From contig NC_053391.1 of assembly GCF_905171765.1 (NCBI RefSeq), positions 266,270,460-266,334,459 on the forward strand: 64,000 nt of DNA, given 5' to 3'. Both the position numbers and the translations under genes were made by a program. The notes beneath the pieces are model-generated. The model had not been told where the DNA came from. It ran no database searches and was given only the letters and a program-made list of their open reading frames with translations. The stretch comes from Bufo bufo (Eukaryota; Chordata; Amphibia; Anura; Bufonidae). Positions 43,713 through 56,196 of this stretch are shown here, piece by piece (positions within the stretch are counted from its first letter, which is position 1; the number at the start of each line of letters is the position of its first letter).

Positions 43713-46700
43713 CTAATCTGCACAAGGGATGGACAGGTCCTGTGGGATCCATGCCTGGTTCATTTTTATGAACGTCAGCATGTCCACATTGGCTGTGGAT
43801 AGGCGGCTGCGTTTGTCTGTAATGACGCCCCCTGCCGTGCTGAATACACGTTCACACAAAACGCTGGCCGCCGGGCAGGCCAGCACCTCCAAGGCATAAA
43901 AGGCTAGCTCTGGCCACGTGGACAATTTGGAGACCCAGAAGTTGAATGGGGCCGAACCATCAGTCAGTACATGGAGGGGTGTGCACACGTACTGTTCCAC
44001 CATGTTAGTGAAATGCTGCCTCCTGCTAACACGTTCCGTATCAGGTGGTGGTGCAGTTAGCTGTGGCGTGGTGACAAAACTTTTCCACATCTCTGCCATG
44101 CTAACCCTGCCCTCAGAGGAGCTGGCCGTGACACAGCTGCGTTGGCGACCTCTTGCTCCTCCTCTGCCTTCGCCTTGGGCTTCCACTTGTTCCCCTGTGA
44201 CATTTGGGAATGCTCTCAGTAGCGCATCTACCAACTTGCGCTTGTACTCGCGCATCTTCCTATCACGCTCCACTGCAGGAAGTAAGGTGGGCACATTGTC
44301 TTTGTACCGGGAATCCAGCAGGGTGGCAACCCAGTAGTCCGCACACGTTAAAATGTGGGCAACTCTGCTGTCGTTGCGCAGGCACTGCAGCATGTAGTCG
44401 CTCATGTGTGCCAGGCTGCCCAGAGGTAAGGACAAGCTGTCCTCTGTGGGAGGCGTATCGTCATCGTCCTGCGTTTCCCCCCAGCCACGCACCAGTGATG
44501 GGCCCGAGCTGCGTTGGGTGCCACCCCGCTGTGAACATGCTTCATCCTCATCCACCTCGTCCTCCTCGTCCTCCAGTAGTGGGCCCTGTCTGGCCACATT
44601 TGTACCTGACCTCTGCTGACTCCCTCTGAGTCACTTCTAAGAGACTGGCCTGAAAGTGCTAAAAATGACCCCTCTTCCTCCTCCTCCTCCTCCTCCTCGG
44701 CCACCTCCTCTTCCATCATCGCCCTAAGTGTTTTCTCAAGGAGACATAGAAGTGGTATTGTAATGCTGATAACGGCGTCATCGCCACTGGCCATGTTGGT
44801 GGAGTACTCGAAACAGCACAACAGGGCACACAGGTCTCGCATGGAGGCCCAGTCATTAGTGGTGAAGTGGTGCTGTTCCGCAGTGCGACTGACCCGTGCG
44901 TGCTGCAGCTGAAACTCCACTATGGCCTGCTGCTGCTCGCACAGTCTGTCCAGCATGTGCAAGGTGGAGTTACACCTGGTGGGCACGTTGCATATGAGGC
45001 GGTGAGCGGGAAGGCCGAAGTTACGCTGTAGCGCAGACAGGCAAGCAGCGGCAGGATGTGAACGCCGGAAGCGCGCACAGACGGCCCGCACTTTATGCAG
45101 CAGCTCTGACATGTCGGGGTAGTTGTGATTGAACTTCTGCACCACCAAATTCAGCACATGCGCCAGGCAAGGGATGTGCGTCAAACCGGCTATTCCCAGA
45201 GCTGCGACGAGATTTCGCCCATTATCGCACACCACCAGGCCGGGCTTGAGGCTCACCGGCAGCAACCACTCGTCGGTCTGTTGTTCAACTCCTGCGCGGT
45301 GTGGGGCCTGTCCCCCAAACATATGAGTTTCAGAATGGCCTGCTGACGTTTACCCCGGGCTGTGCTGAAGTTGGTGGTGAAGGTGTGTGGCTGACTGAAT
45401 TAGCAGGTGGAAGAAGAGGAGGAGGAAGCCGAGTAGGAGGAGGAGGCTACAGGAGGCAAAGAATGTTGCAGTTAGGGAGATATAGCATCCCTGGCCGTGC
45501 TTACTTGTCCACGTATATGTGGTTAGGTGGACCTTGCCACAGATGGCGTTGCGCAGCGCACACTTGATTTTATCGGATACTTGGTTGTGCAGGGAAGGCA
45601 CGGCTCTCTTGGAGAAGTAGTGGCGGCTGGGAACAACATACTGTGGGACAGCAAGCGACATGAGCTGTTTGAAGCGGTCTGTGTCCACCAGCCTGAATGA
45701 CAGCATTTCATAGGCCAGTAGTTTAGAAATGCTGGCATTCAGGGCCAGGGATCGAGGGTGGCTAGGTGGGAATTTACGCTTTCTCTCAAATGTTTGTGAG
45801 ACGGAGAGCTGAACGCTGCCGTGTGACATGGTGGAGATGCTTGGTGACGGAGGTGATGGTGTTGGTGGTACATCCTCTGTTTGCTGGGCGGCAGGTGCCA
45901 ACGTTCCTCCAGAGGCGGAGGAAGAGGCCGAGGCAGCAGCAGAAGAGGTAGCAGGGGGAGCCTGAGTGAGTTCCTTGTTTTTAAGGTGTTTACTCCACTG
46001 CAGTTCATGCTTTGCATGCAGGTGCCTGGTCATGCAGGTTGTGCTAAGGTTCAGAACGTTAATGCCTCGCTTCAGGCTCTGATGGCACAGCGTGCAAACC
46101 ACTCGGGTCTTGTCGTCAGCACATTGTTTGAAGAACTGCCACGCCAGGGAACTCCTTAAAGCTGCCTTTGGGGTGCTCGGTCCCAGATGGCGGTGGCCAG
46201 TAGCAGGCGGACTCTCTTGGCGGCGGGTATTCTGCTTTTGTCCACTGCTCCCTCTTTTGCTACGCTGTTGGCTCGGTCTCACCAGTGCCTCTTCCTCCGA
46301 ACTCTGAAAGTCAGTGGCACGACCTTCATTCCATGTGAGGTCTAGGACCTCATAGTCTTCCACCCAGTCTTCCTCCCTGACCTCCTGTTCAGTCTGCACA
46401 CTGCAGAAAGACGCAGCAGTTGGCACCTGTGTTTCATCATCAGAGACGTGCTGAGGTGGTATTCCCATGTCCTCATCATCAGGAAACATAAGTGGTTGTG
46501 CGTCAGTGCATTCTATGTCTTCCACCGCTGGGGAAGGGCTAGGTGGATGCCCTTGGGAAACCCTGCCAGCAGAGTCTTCAAACAGCATAAGAGACTGCTG
46601 CATAACTTGAGGCTCAGACAGTTTCCCTGATATGCATGGGGGTGATGTGACAGACTGATGGGCTTGGTTTTCAGGCGCCATCTGTGCGCTTTCTTCAGAA

Positions 46701-46969
46701 GACTGGGTGGGAGATAATGTGAACGTGCTGGATCCACTGTCGGCCACCCAATTGACTAATGCCTGTACCTGCTTAGGCCTTACCATCCTTAGAACGGCAT
46801 TGGGCCCCACCAAATATCGCTGTAAATTCTGGCGTCTACTGGGACCTGAGGTAGTTGGTACACTAGCACGCGTGGCTGTGGCAGAACGGCCACGTCCTCT
46901 CCTAGCACCAGAGGGTCCACTAACACCACCACGACCATGTCCGCGTCCCTTACTAGATGTTTTCCTCAT
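43713..46969 (-). pseudogene. hAT transposase with BED zinc finger (copy 1)
   Basis: Three minus-strand blocks cover most of a large (about 1,050-residue) transposase. Block 1 (46969-45350) has an RG-rich start, an acidic region and a BED finger with C-T-L-C...T-R-H-L-H-A-K-H near residues 285-325. Block 2 (45322-44402) has V-C-D-N-G-R-N-L, L-A-H-V-L-N-L-V-V-Q and N-V-P-T-R-C-N-S-T, typical of the hAT RNase-H-like core. Block 3 (44597-43713) has L-D-S-R-Y-K and the C-terminal dimerisation region W-P-E-L-A-F-Y-A-L-E-V-L-A...S-T-A-G. A disruption near 45330-45480 and a frameshift near 44600 prevent one continuous product. A glutamate run of nine or more precedes the second break. The protein would excise and reinsert the element. 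Confidence 0.85.
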
Positions 46970-47089
46970 TGTTACCGTTCATCACAATAAGAAAAAAATT
47001 ATTTGGCCCAATGTATTGAATTCAAATTCAGGCCTTTTTTACAGGCACCTAACACTATCTGGCTATCTATTTAGGTACTGTATTACACT

Positions 47090-48545
47090 AATACAGGCAC
47101 AGCAGTAAACACAGATTTAGCTGAATATAAATTGTAGGCCTAGTATTTAGGCCCTGGATGGATGACAGGTATCCCTTTACGGACAGAATTACACTTGGAG
47201 ATGCACGGTAGCGTGTGAAGTTATTGAGAATGACCCTATCAGCACCTTCAATGTAATATACCCTTTTATGGATAGATTTAAACTTGGCCTGATACAGCAG
47301 AAACCACTGATTTAGGGAATTGCTAAGTTGGGAATTGTATTTCAACCCAGAACAAAAACTGTGCTTTGACGGACACTAAATAACTTTACCAGCCACAGCA
47401 GTAACCACAGATTTAGCTGAATATAAATTGTAGGCCTAGTATTTAGGCGCTGGATGACAGGTATCCCTTTTACGGACAGAATTAGACTTGGAAATGCACG
47501 GTAGCGTGTGAAGTTATTGAGGATGACCCTATCAGCACCTTCAATGTAATATACCCTTTTATGGATAGATTTAAACTTGGCCTGCTACAGCAGAAACCAC
47601 TGATTTATGGAATTGCTAATTTGGGAATTGTATTTCAACCCAGAACAAAAACTGTGCTTTGACGGACACTAAATAACTTGACCAGCCACAGCAGTAACCA
47701 CAGATTTAGCTGAATATAAATTGTAGGCCTATTATTTAGGCGCTGGATGACAGGTATATGTTTACGGACAGAATTTGACTTGGAGATGCACGGTAGCGTG
47801 TGAAGTTATTGAGAATGACCCTATCAGCAACTTCAATGTAATATACCCTATTATGGATAGATTTAAACTTGGCCTGCTACAGCAGAATCCACTGATTTAG
47901 GGAATTGCTAATTTGGGAATTGTATTTCAACCCAGAACAAAAACTGTGCTTTGACGGACACTAAATAACTTTACCAGCCACAGCAGTAAACACAGATTTA
48001 GCTGAATATAAATTGTAGGCCTAGTATTTAGGCCCTGGATGGATGACAGGTATCCCTTTACGGACAGAATTACACTTGGAGATGCACGGTAGCGTGTGAA
48101 GTTATTGAGAATGACCCTATCAGCACCTTCAATGTAATATACCCTTTTATGGATAGATTTAAACTTGGCCTGATACAGCAGAAACCACTGATTTAGGGAA
48201 TTGCTAAGTTGGGAATTGTATTTCAACCCAGAACAAAAACTGTGCTTTGACAGACACTAAATAACTTTACCAGCCACAGCAGTAACCACAGATTTAGCTG
48301 AATATAAATTGTAGGCCTAGTATTTAGGCCCTGGATGACAGGTATCCCTTTTACGGACAGAATTAGACTTGGAAATGCACGGTAGCGTGTGAAGTTATTG
48401 AGGGTGACCCTATCAGCACCTTCAATGTAATAAACCCTTTTATGGATAGATTTAAACTTGGCCTGCTACAGCAGAAACCACTGATATAGGGAATTGCTAA
48501 TTTGGGAATTGTATTTCAACCCAGAAAAAAATATATCCTTTGCCA
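47090..48545 (-). repeat. five-copy tandem array of about 293-298 bp in the hAT 5' region
   Basis: TTTAGCTGAATATAAATTGT starts copies near 47110, 47410, 47703, 47996 and 48293. Each holds GGATGACAGGTATCCC, a GGACAGAATTA block and CCCAGAACAAAAACTGTGC. It lies between the transposase start and the 5' terminus, so it may carry promoter or transposase-binding sequence (inference). Confidence 0.85.
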
Positions 48546-49168
48546 GACAGCAGACAGTATTACAATTGGCTAGCCACAGCTGAAACACCAGATTTAGGGT
48601 ACTGCTATTTTGGCAATTGTATTTCACCCCTCAATAAAATAGCAAGCACAGCCAAGCCACTGATGTAGGATATAGCAAAAAAAAAAACACACTATTGATG
48701 GTTAAATGGACTTGGTGGCAGCTTGTGCTGGCGCACCATAAGACACAAAATGGCCGCCGATCACCCCAGAAAAAAGTGACAGAAAAACGCTCTGGCTTCA
48801 GTAAGTGTTTTTGAAGAGTAAATCACTGCCTAATCTGGCCCTAACAGCAGCAGCTGCATCCTATCCCTACACTGATCAGAGCAGACTGACGTGCGGCGCT
48901 ACGTGACTTCAGCTTAAATAGAGGCTGGGTCACATGCTGCACTGGCCAATCACAGCCATGCCAATAGTAGGCATGGCTGTGATGGCCTCTTGGGGCAAGT
49001 AGTATGACGCTTGTTGATTGACTGCTTTGCAGCCTTTCAAAAAGCGCCAAAAAAGCGACGAACACCGAACCCAAACCCGGACTTTTATGAAAATGTTCGG
49101 GTCCGTGTCACGAACACCCCAAAATTCGGTACGAACCCGAACTATACAGTTCGGGTTCGCTCTGTCGG
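48546..49168 (-). other. 5' terminal region of hAT copy 1
   Basis: Non-coding. It contains GAACACCGAACCCAAACCC and GTTCGGGTTCG blocks similar to the other end. No gene. Confidence 0.5.
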
Positions 49169-51000
49169 GTATTTATTTCATATAAGATATGAAATCATAA
49201 AAATTATGATTTCATATTTTTATGAAATATGAAAAATTAAAAATTTAAATTTTTATTGGCGGACATATAAACGCCAGTTCTTTTATTGATGAGATCTAAA
49301 GTTAATTTGTGCAGATAATGAAACAGGGTGCAATTAATTATATAAAATATAATTTATTACAAATAAATACATGCAGTAAAAATGGCATACAAATGAATAC
49401 AAGGATAATATCAAAATTGACCACAAAATGATGCTCCGCCGTTTACGCCGGGCTTACTTAATTTAGTACACCAAGTACAATACAATGTTATTCAAATTAT
49501 TATCAAATTATTACCGATTATTAAAATATTATAATGTAACAATAACAACAAAACAATAGAAATGAATCTGTGGAAAATTCCTTATGCTCAATCAAGTAAT
49601 ATGGCAGTAAGAGACATCTTATAAATACGCCCGTCGGCCTAACTACGGATAATAAAATCCGATCAGAGATTCCACTCTGATAGCAATATTACAAGAATTC
49701 TAATGATGTGCACGTTCATTAAAATTTCCCATAAAATTATTGTTTTAACACTATTGACCCACTAATAATGGGGTCTCAACTATATGCCAATTGGAGCGAT
49801 TTATAATTACTGCAAATGAAATAAATTATACATTACCCCTGGCTTTGGGATAAAGAGCTTTTAGAATGGACTCAGCTTTCCAAGGTTCAGATATGTCCCG
49901 TCCTATGGTATGTTCCTGACGTGTGAAGTGATGCTGATGAATAAATCTTTGTAAAGAGTTCCGTTGTGAAGAAGTCCTTGTGAAGTTTTTCCTTTTGTGA
50001 AGTTTGTGAAGTGTTTGAAGAAGTTTTTGCTCTCCCAAAAACTGGATCAGATATCCCCATCCTTATCTATGCCCATCCCCTCTTGGAATAGGGATTACCA
50101 ATTAGATAAGGTGGGTGTGACGTATGTTAAACATGGGGGTGATGTCACTTAACTGACATTCCTCAGAAACTTCTGCCCATCTACCACTTGATGGCACTGT
50201 TGTATCATATAACAATTTTGAATATTTTAAGAATTAACATATATACAGATTGTTTTATTACTACTTAAACTTTGCCCTTTCACAGCTTAAATCAATTAGG
50301 AGGGGCTCTTTCTGACACTTTGCTCAGACTGACTGGCGGTATCAGAAGTTTCCCTAATCCCTGAATTTATGGGGCAGATAGGAGTAATGATGGTTTTTCT
50401 GGTTTGTGTACCTTAACTGTCTTCAGCTATTGAGTAATGATGTTTGAAATAACATCAGCTCCTCTAAAATAAACCCTATTTAAGAAATTTCCACTTAAAC
50501 ACATTTTATATCCCCTAGAATATACCCTCTCAGTGAGATATAGACATATAAAGATACATTAATAATATTTGGTTATAATACATCAATATTGCATAGTATA
50601 TATGAATCATTAATAAGTTCAAACGCTAAATAAATGCACACAGGAATATATCTATATGCGAATATATGAATAGATATCTGTTCCACACCAGATGTGTTTT
50701 ATGGACGTCTCTTATCAGATCATGGTTTAGCCATGAAACACCCATTGTTCCTCAGACAGACAAGTTTAGAGAAACCTGTGTAGATAAATCCATGTCTCTA
50801 AACAATAATAAAAGTATAGTCTTCTCTATATATTCACTTTTAACACATTGAACTTGCTATGAACCCATCTTGGTTTTTTTCAGGTTCATGCTGATCACAT
50901 GTTGTTAAAGGCAATGATCATCCATATTGAATATGGTATCATCAGATACATTGTACACTTATGAAAATGCACAACAGCTCATCCCTACCCATAACGTTTT
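49169..51000. other. AT-rich unassigned sequence
   Basis: A 44-bp hairpin (ATATGAAATCATAAAAATTATGATTTCATAT region, 49184-49222) abuts the hAT end. From 49250 to 51000 I see no terminal repeats, domains or tandem arrays. GTGAAG-rich short repeats lie at 49970-50025. It is one of the few long stretches not obviously transposon-derived. Confidence 0.4.
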
Positions 51001-51680
51001 ATATTTCTCTCTACAAACCTGAATGAGGGATTGTTTTTTTGCAGGGGAACTGTAGTTTTGGGGTCGCATTAATTTTTGATTAGTTTTTATTACATTTCTA
51101 TCCAAAAAATGACAAATTGTGCATTTTTTTTCTGCTACAGCATTCAGCGGGGGAAAAATTATGATATTTAAAAAATTATTATATTTTAATAGTTTGGACA
51201 TTTTCAGACATGGCAATACCTTTTTTAATGTTTATTTTTATGTGTAAAAGTGTGTGATTTAAATTTTTAATACTTTTGGTTTATTTTTTATTAAAAAAAT
51301 TACTGTCATTTTTTATCTTCTTAGGTAACTTATGGGATTCTGAAGCTGCCTGTCGAGCTGTGCCTCAGACATAGCATAGCAGGTAGCTCACTATGACAGT
51401 GCTGGAAGTCTTCACAAGGCGCCAGGATGTCACAGCAACTAATTGGAGTTATGCAATTTCACTGTGTGGTGCTGATAGGAGGACAGAGAGAGCCCTCTGT
51501 CTAACCCAAAGATGCCAAAATTGACAGTGGCATCTGAGGGGTTAAATGCCCAGGCCTGGCATCATCATTGATCCCGTTCACTGCCAGGGGGTGCTGGCTG
51601 TATAATATCACGTATGGAGAGAGCTCACTCTATACAACCCTTGAAAGCTAATTCCGTAGATGCACAGCATTATGGGGTTA
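51001..51680 (+). mobile_element. TTAA-type element fragment
   Basis: GGGTCGCATTAATTTTTG, a T-rich tract with GGCAATACC, then a GC-richer end with GAGGGGTTAAATGCCCAGGC. The layout resembles the T-rich interior plus GC-rich end of 61215-63659. Borders uncertain. Confidence 0.4.
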
Positions 51681-51798
51681 AAACACAATAGTTGGCACTA
51701 AGACAAAGTCTAAGATCAGAAACTCTACTTTTGTCTGTATAAGCTTTCTGCTATTAGCTATGCTTAGAGTAGTGCAAGGTCAAAAGTACTCTGCCTTA

Positions 51799-52724
51799 GG
51801 GCTCATGAACATGAACTTATTTTTAGTTCGCATCTGATTCACATTTTTTACAGGTTGTATGTGGACCCATTCACTTCAATAGTGCCTGTTGTGGAAAAAT
51901 TTTTGTTCGCCGTATGGTCGCCATCTATCCTATGGAGATGCACAGATTAGTTCGCGTTCGCATTCGTATCTGCGCAGAAACTTTCGCATGATGGTCTGGT
52001 CGTCCCAACCTGTATCTGATTTGTGCCCGGCCTGGTATTACTGCAGGATACCAGTGTCATGGCGCCGGCTGAGGCGGGAGGGATGAGGACCGTCGAACAA
52101 AGGTTTCCTCACCCACGAGGATAAGCGCGGCAACGGGAAAGGGCGCGAATAAGTGTGCGAACGCGCAAACATAAGTTTGCGCAATCATTCATATCTTTGC
52201 CAGCCAATCACTTCATACCATAACCTGTCTCCCCATTGGTCATGATTGTAAGACCGCCTTCCAGCCAATCACTTCATACCATAACCTGTCTCCCCATCGG
52301 TCATGATTGTAAGACCGCCTTCCATCTTCTGGTATAAATAAACCTTGCCTAGCTGTTGGAAGCAGGCACATTATTGGATCCTACTTAAAAACGTCTCTGT
52401 GATGTTATTTTGGAGGAATTGCGCACACATCGACGCACACTACACCAAGGATTTCCCGATTGTACTTCTGGCGGTTGTTTTCGGTTGTGAGAATGAGACA
52501 AAGGAGCAAACGGCGATATCAGCGCCCTATGTCAATTCCGTCGCCCAACAAAAAAACCGAACATGTCCTATTTATGTCTGTTTTACGGACAAGGATAGGA
52601 CAGTTCTATAGAGGGCAGGACGTTCCATTCCGCAAAGTGCTGAACACGCGGCCGTTATACAGGTTTTGCAGATCTGCAATTTGCAGACCACAAAAACTGT
52701 AACAGACGTGTGTATGAGCACTTA
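51799..52724. mobile_element. 'gcatgaggcc'-type MITE split by an LTR-like insert
   Basis: Left AGGGCTCATGAACATGAACT and right ACGTGTGTATGAGCACTTAA are inverted-like ends, with family motifs (CCCATTCACTTCAATAG, ACATGTCCTATTTATG, GGACAAGGATAGGAC) near each end. About 52035-52500 does not belong to the family and contains promoter-like repeats. Confidence 0.5.
52201..52345 (+). promoter_or_regulatory. promoter-like tandem repeats (CCAAT boxes and TATA)
   Basis: Two 62-bp near-identical repeats (52201-52262 and 52263-52324) each contain AGCCAATCACTTCATACC and an inverted CCAAT as CCCAT(T/C)GGTCATG. A TATAAATA box follows at 52333. Duplicated enhancer-like units with CCAAT then TATA are typical of LTR U3 regions. 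The parent element is not identified. Confidence 0.5.
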
Positions 52725-53214
52725 AGTCAATTATCTAAATAAATAAATACATCATATATATATCATATAGTCTCCAGTACTATAGAGGCAGAGAGGCTAA
52801 GACAAGGGAATTTGAACACCTCAAAGGAGCCTTAAAACTTGTGGGTATTCAGATTGGCCTCCTGTTAAAACTGACAAAACAACAAAAAAGAATATCAAGA
52901 CTGCCAGTGTGGAGAACTTGGTTCTTCCGTGTATATCTGTAAAAAATAAGACCTCATACAAGTACATTGATGAAAAAACTAAAAAGTTATAGCTCTTGGA
53001 ATGCAATTTTTTAAAAATGCGCGTGGTCACTAAGGGGTTAAGGAGAATGGACACTTGTCCAATACCATATTGCATCTCAGACACAGAGGAGGCCTGATTC
53101 AAAAGAGATGTGAAAGAATCTGTTTACATTAAACTGGAGAAATTAAGCTTGAATAGAAGTAGAGGGTTGCGACATCTATTGGCCGTCTCATAGCCAGTAT
53201 GCCTGCTACTGCCC
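52725..53214. other. unassigned sequence before hAT copy 2
   Basis: AT-rich with an ATATATATCATATAG tract near 52755. The piece around 52940-53040 (AAAAAGTTATAGCTCTTGGA) is a common frog repeat fragment type. No gene seen. Confidence 0.4.
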
Positions 53215-55719
53215 ACCGCACCCAGGGAATGAGCACACCATAGCCAGCTCCAAGGAGTTCCCTGGCGTGGCAGCTCTTTAGACAATGTGCTGACGACAAG
53301 ACGCGAGTGGTTTGTACGCTGTGCAATCAGAGCCTGAAGCGAGGCATAAATGTTCTAAACCTGAGCACCACCTGCATGACCAGGCATCTAAATGCAAAGC
53401 ACGAGCGGGCAGTGGAGTAAACACCTCAAAAACCTTGAAAGATCTCAGGCTCCTCCTGCTCCCTCTTCTGCTGCAGCCTCGGCCTCTTCCTACCCCTCTG
53501 GAGTGACAGTGGCACCTGCCACCCCGCAAACAGAGGATGTGGCAGCAACACCACCATTCCCGTCTCCAAGCATCTTCACAATGTCCCATGGAATCGTTCA
53601 GCTGTCCATCTCCCAAACACTGGAGAGAAAGAGGAAGTACCCCCTACCCACACGCGATCCCTGGCTCTGAATGCCAGGTTTTCAAAATTCCTGGCATTTG
53701 AAATGTTGTAATTCTGTCTGGTGGAGACGGAGACTTTTAAAAACCTTATGGCGGTGGCTGTCCCACAGTACGTGGTTCCCAGCGGCCACTCCTTTTCATG
53801 GCGAGCCATCCCTGCCCTGCACAACCAAGTGACGGACAAAATTAGGCGCGCACTGCGCAACGCCATCTGTGGCAAGGTCCACATAACCATCGATATGTGG
53901 CCCAGTAAGCAGGCAGGGATGTTATATCTCCCTAACGCACACTGGGTAAATGCAGTGGCAGCTGGGCCTGAGGCGGATAGCAGTTTGGCGCATGTCCTTC
54001 CACCAACGAGGATTGCAGGATGTTTCTCTTTGCCTCCTGTTGCCTTCTCCTCTACCGCCTCTTCATCCGGTCAGGATAACACCTAACACCTTCACAACCC
54101 ACTTCAGCACAGCCAGGGGGAAACGACAGCAGGCTGTTTTGAAACTCATCTTTTTGGGGAAAAACCCCACACCGCGCAGGAGCTGTGGACAGGCATGGAA
54201 CAACAGACCGATGAGTGGTTGGTGCCACTGAGCCTCAAGCCCGGCTTGGTGGTGTGCGGTATTGGGTGAAATCTAGTAGCAGCTCTGGGCCTAGCCGTTT
54301 AACACACATCCCCTGCCTGGCAAATGTGCTGAATTTGGTGGTGCAGAGGCTCCTGAAAAATCACCCAGATATGTCAGAGCTGTTGCAGAAAGTGCGGGCA
54401 GTCTGTGCGCGCTTTCAGCATTTTCACCCTGCTGCTGCTAGCCTGTCTGCGCTGCAGCGTAACTTTGGCACTACTGCTCACCACCTCAAATGTGACGTGC
54501 CCACAAGGTGGAACTCCACATTGAACATGCTGGAGAGACTGTGCGAGCAGCAGCAGGCGATAGTAAAGTTTCAGCTGCAGCACGCATGGGTGAGTCATTC
54601 TGCGGAGCAGCACCACTTCACCACCGAGTGGGCCTCCATGCGTGACGTGTGTGCCGTGTCACGCTGTTTCGAGTACTCCACCAACATGGCCAGTGTCGAT
54701 GACGCCGTCCTCAGAGTTACTATCCCACTTCTATGTCTAAATGGAAAAAACACTTTGGGCGATGATGGAAGAGGATGTGGCACAGGAGGAAGAGGGATCC
54801 ATGGATTTCCACGGTTATCAGGCCAGTCATTCACAAGTTGCTCAGAGGGTGGGTTCCTGCACCAACAGAGGTAAGGTACACAATTGTCTAGCCAGGGCAC
54901 AGTCCTGGAGGATGAGGAGGATGATGAGGAGCAGGAACCGTGTTCACAGCAGGATGGCACCCAAAGCAGCTCATGGGAATCACTGGAGCGTGGCTGGGGT
55001 GATAGAGGGCACAGATGATACACCTCCCACAGAGGACAGCTTGTCATTGCCTCTGGGCAGCCTGGCACACATGAGCGACTACATGCTGCAGTGCCTGCGC
55101 AACGACCGCTGAGTTGCACACATTCTAACCAGTGCTGATTACTGGGTGCCACTCGGCTGGAAACCTGCTACAAGGACAACGTGCCGTCCTTATTTCCATC
55201 ACTGGAGCGTGATCGGAAGATGCGTGAGTACAAGCGCATGCAGATAGACACGCTGCTGATGGCATTCCCACCTGACACCAGGGCTTAGTGAATGCACAAG
55301 GCGTAGCCAGGAGGAGGAGGAAGAAGTATCCAACGCAGCTGAGGCACCGCCAACACCTCAGAAGGGAGGGTTAGCCTGGCCGAAATGTGTAAAAGCTTTG
55401 TCAGCACGCCACAACAACCAGCACCACCAGCTGATATGGAACGTGTGCACACGCCTACACGTACTGACTGATGGGTCTGCCCCATTCAACTTCTGGGTCT
55501 CCAGATTGGGCACATGGCCTGAGCTTGCCCTTTACGCCTTAGAGGTGCTGGCCTGCCCTGCGACCAGTGTATTGTTCGAACCTGTGTTTAGCAGGGCGGG
55601 GGGGTGATCACAGACAAGCTCAGCCGCCTGTCCACAGCCAATGTAGACAAGCTCACGTTCATTAAAATGAACCAGGCATGGATCCCACAGGACTTTTCCA
55701 TACCTCGTGCAGAATAGAT
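53215..55719 (+). pseudogene. hAT transposase (copy 2), many breaks
   Basis: Pieces in all three plus frames parallel copy 1: BED finger T-R-V-V-C-T-L-C-N-Q...C-M-T-R-H-L at about 53300-53400, N-A-I-C-G-K-V-H near 53865, L-A-N-V-L-N-L-V-V-Q near 54330, D-V-P-T-R-W-N-S-T-L near 54495, and the dimerisation region W-P-E-L-A-L-Y-A-L-E-V-L-A-C-P-A near 55520. It ends at a stop just before 55720. Stops and indels are scattered through it, more than in copy 1, so this copy is older or less constrained. Start codon and N-terminus are missing. Confidence 0.8.
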
Positions 55720-56196
55720 AAGTATACCAGCCGCACCCAGCCATTGTTATAGTCCAGCACACTTTCTCTTTGCATTCTCTTTTCTATTTCCCAATGTTAT
55801 GGGGTCTTCCCAAATTTATAAAAAATAAATAAAGGAAAAAAAATAAAAATACTAAAACTGTGTTGGCTACCTCCTCTTCCTCCACCATCACTTCCACCTA
55901 CACTGCCACATCCACCGCCTACTCAACCTCCTACTCCACTTTGACCTCCGCCTCCTAGTTCAAGATCATTATTTTTAACTTTTTTTATATTCTATGTTAT
56001 TTTAAGTCATTTCCCTATCCACATTTGTTTGCAGGGCAATTATCCTGCTCTTACCCCCATTTTGCTTCCTGTAGCCCTCTAACCCTTTCTATGACTTTTT
56101 TAGAGCCATTTTTTGTGCCCCAAATTTCGGGTCCCCATTGACTTCAGTTTGGCCAAACCTGGCGAACCCGAACTTCCCGGTGTTCGCTCAACCCTA
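53215..56196 (+). mobile_element. hAT transposon copy 2, 5'-truncated
   Basis: Starts inside the transposase just before the BED finger and ends with the terminal repeat TGTTCGCTCAACCCTA at 56196. The last 200 bp match the inverted 3' end of copy 1 (41887 onward), including CCCATTGACTTCA and CTATCCACATTTGTTTGCAG. It lacks its 5' terminus and upstream repeats. Confidence 0.8.

Larger units (their letters stand above)
41887..49168 (-). mobile_element. hAT transposon copy 1, near full-length
   Basis: The 3' end (low coordinate) begins TAGAGTTGAGCGAACACCTG and matches the 3' end of copy 2 (to 56196) in inverted orientation. The 5' end near 49168 has a decayed GTTCGGGTTCGCTC. A long three-block transposase sits in the middle. 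Two tandem arrays occupy the subterminal zones: 93-bp units near the 3' end and about 293-bp units near the 5' end. No 8-bp duplication could be found, so outer borders are approximate. Confidence 0.75.

Noticed and set aside
43918..44629. Plus-strand frames of 139-141 codons
   Set aside because: Antisense shadows of the hAT transposase C-terminal block.
49826..50038. 70-codon minus-strand frame with K/H-rich sequence
   Set aside because: Overlaps short GTGAAG repeats, has no splice-like borders and resembles no family I know. Too weak to call an exon.
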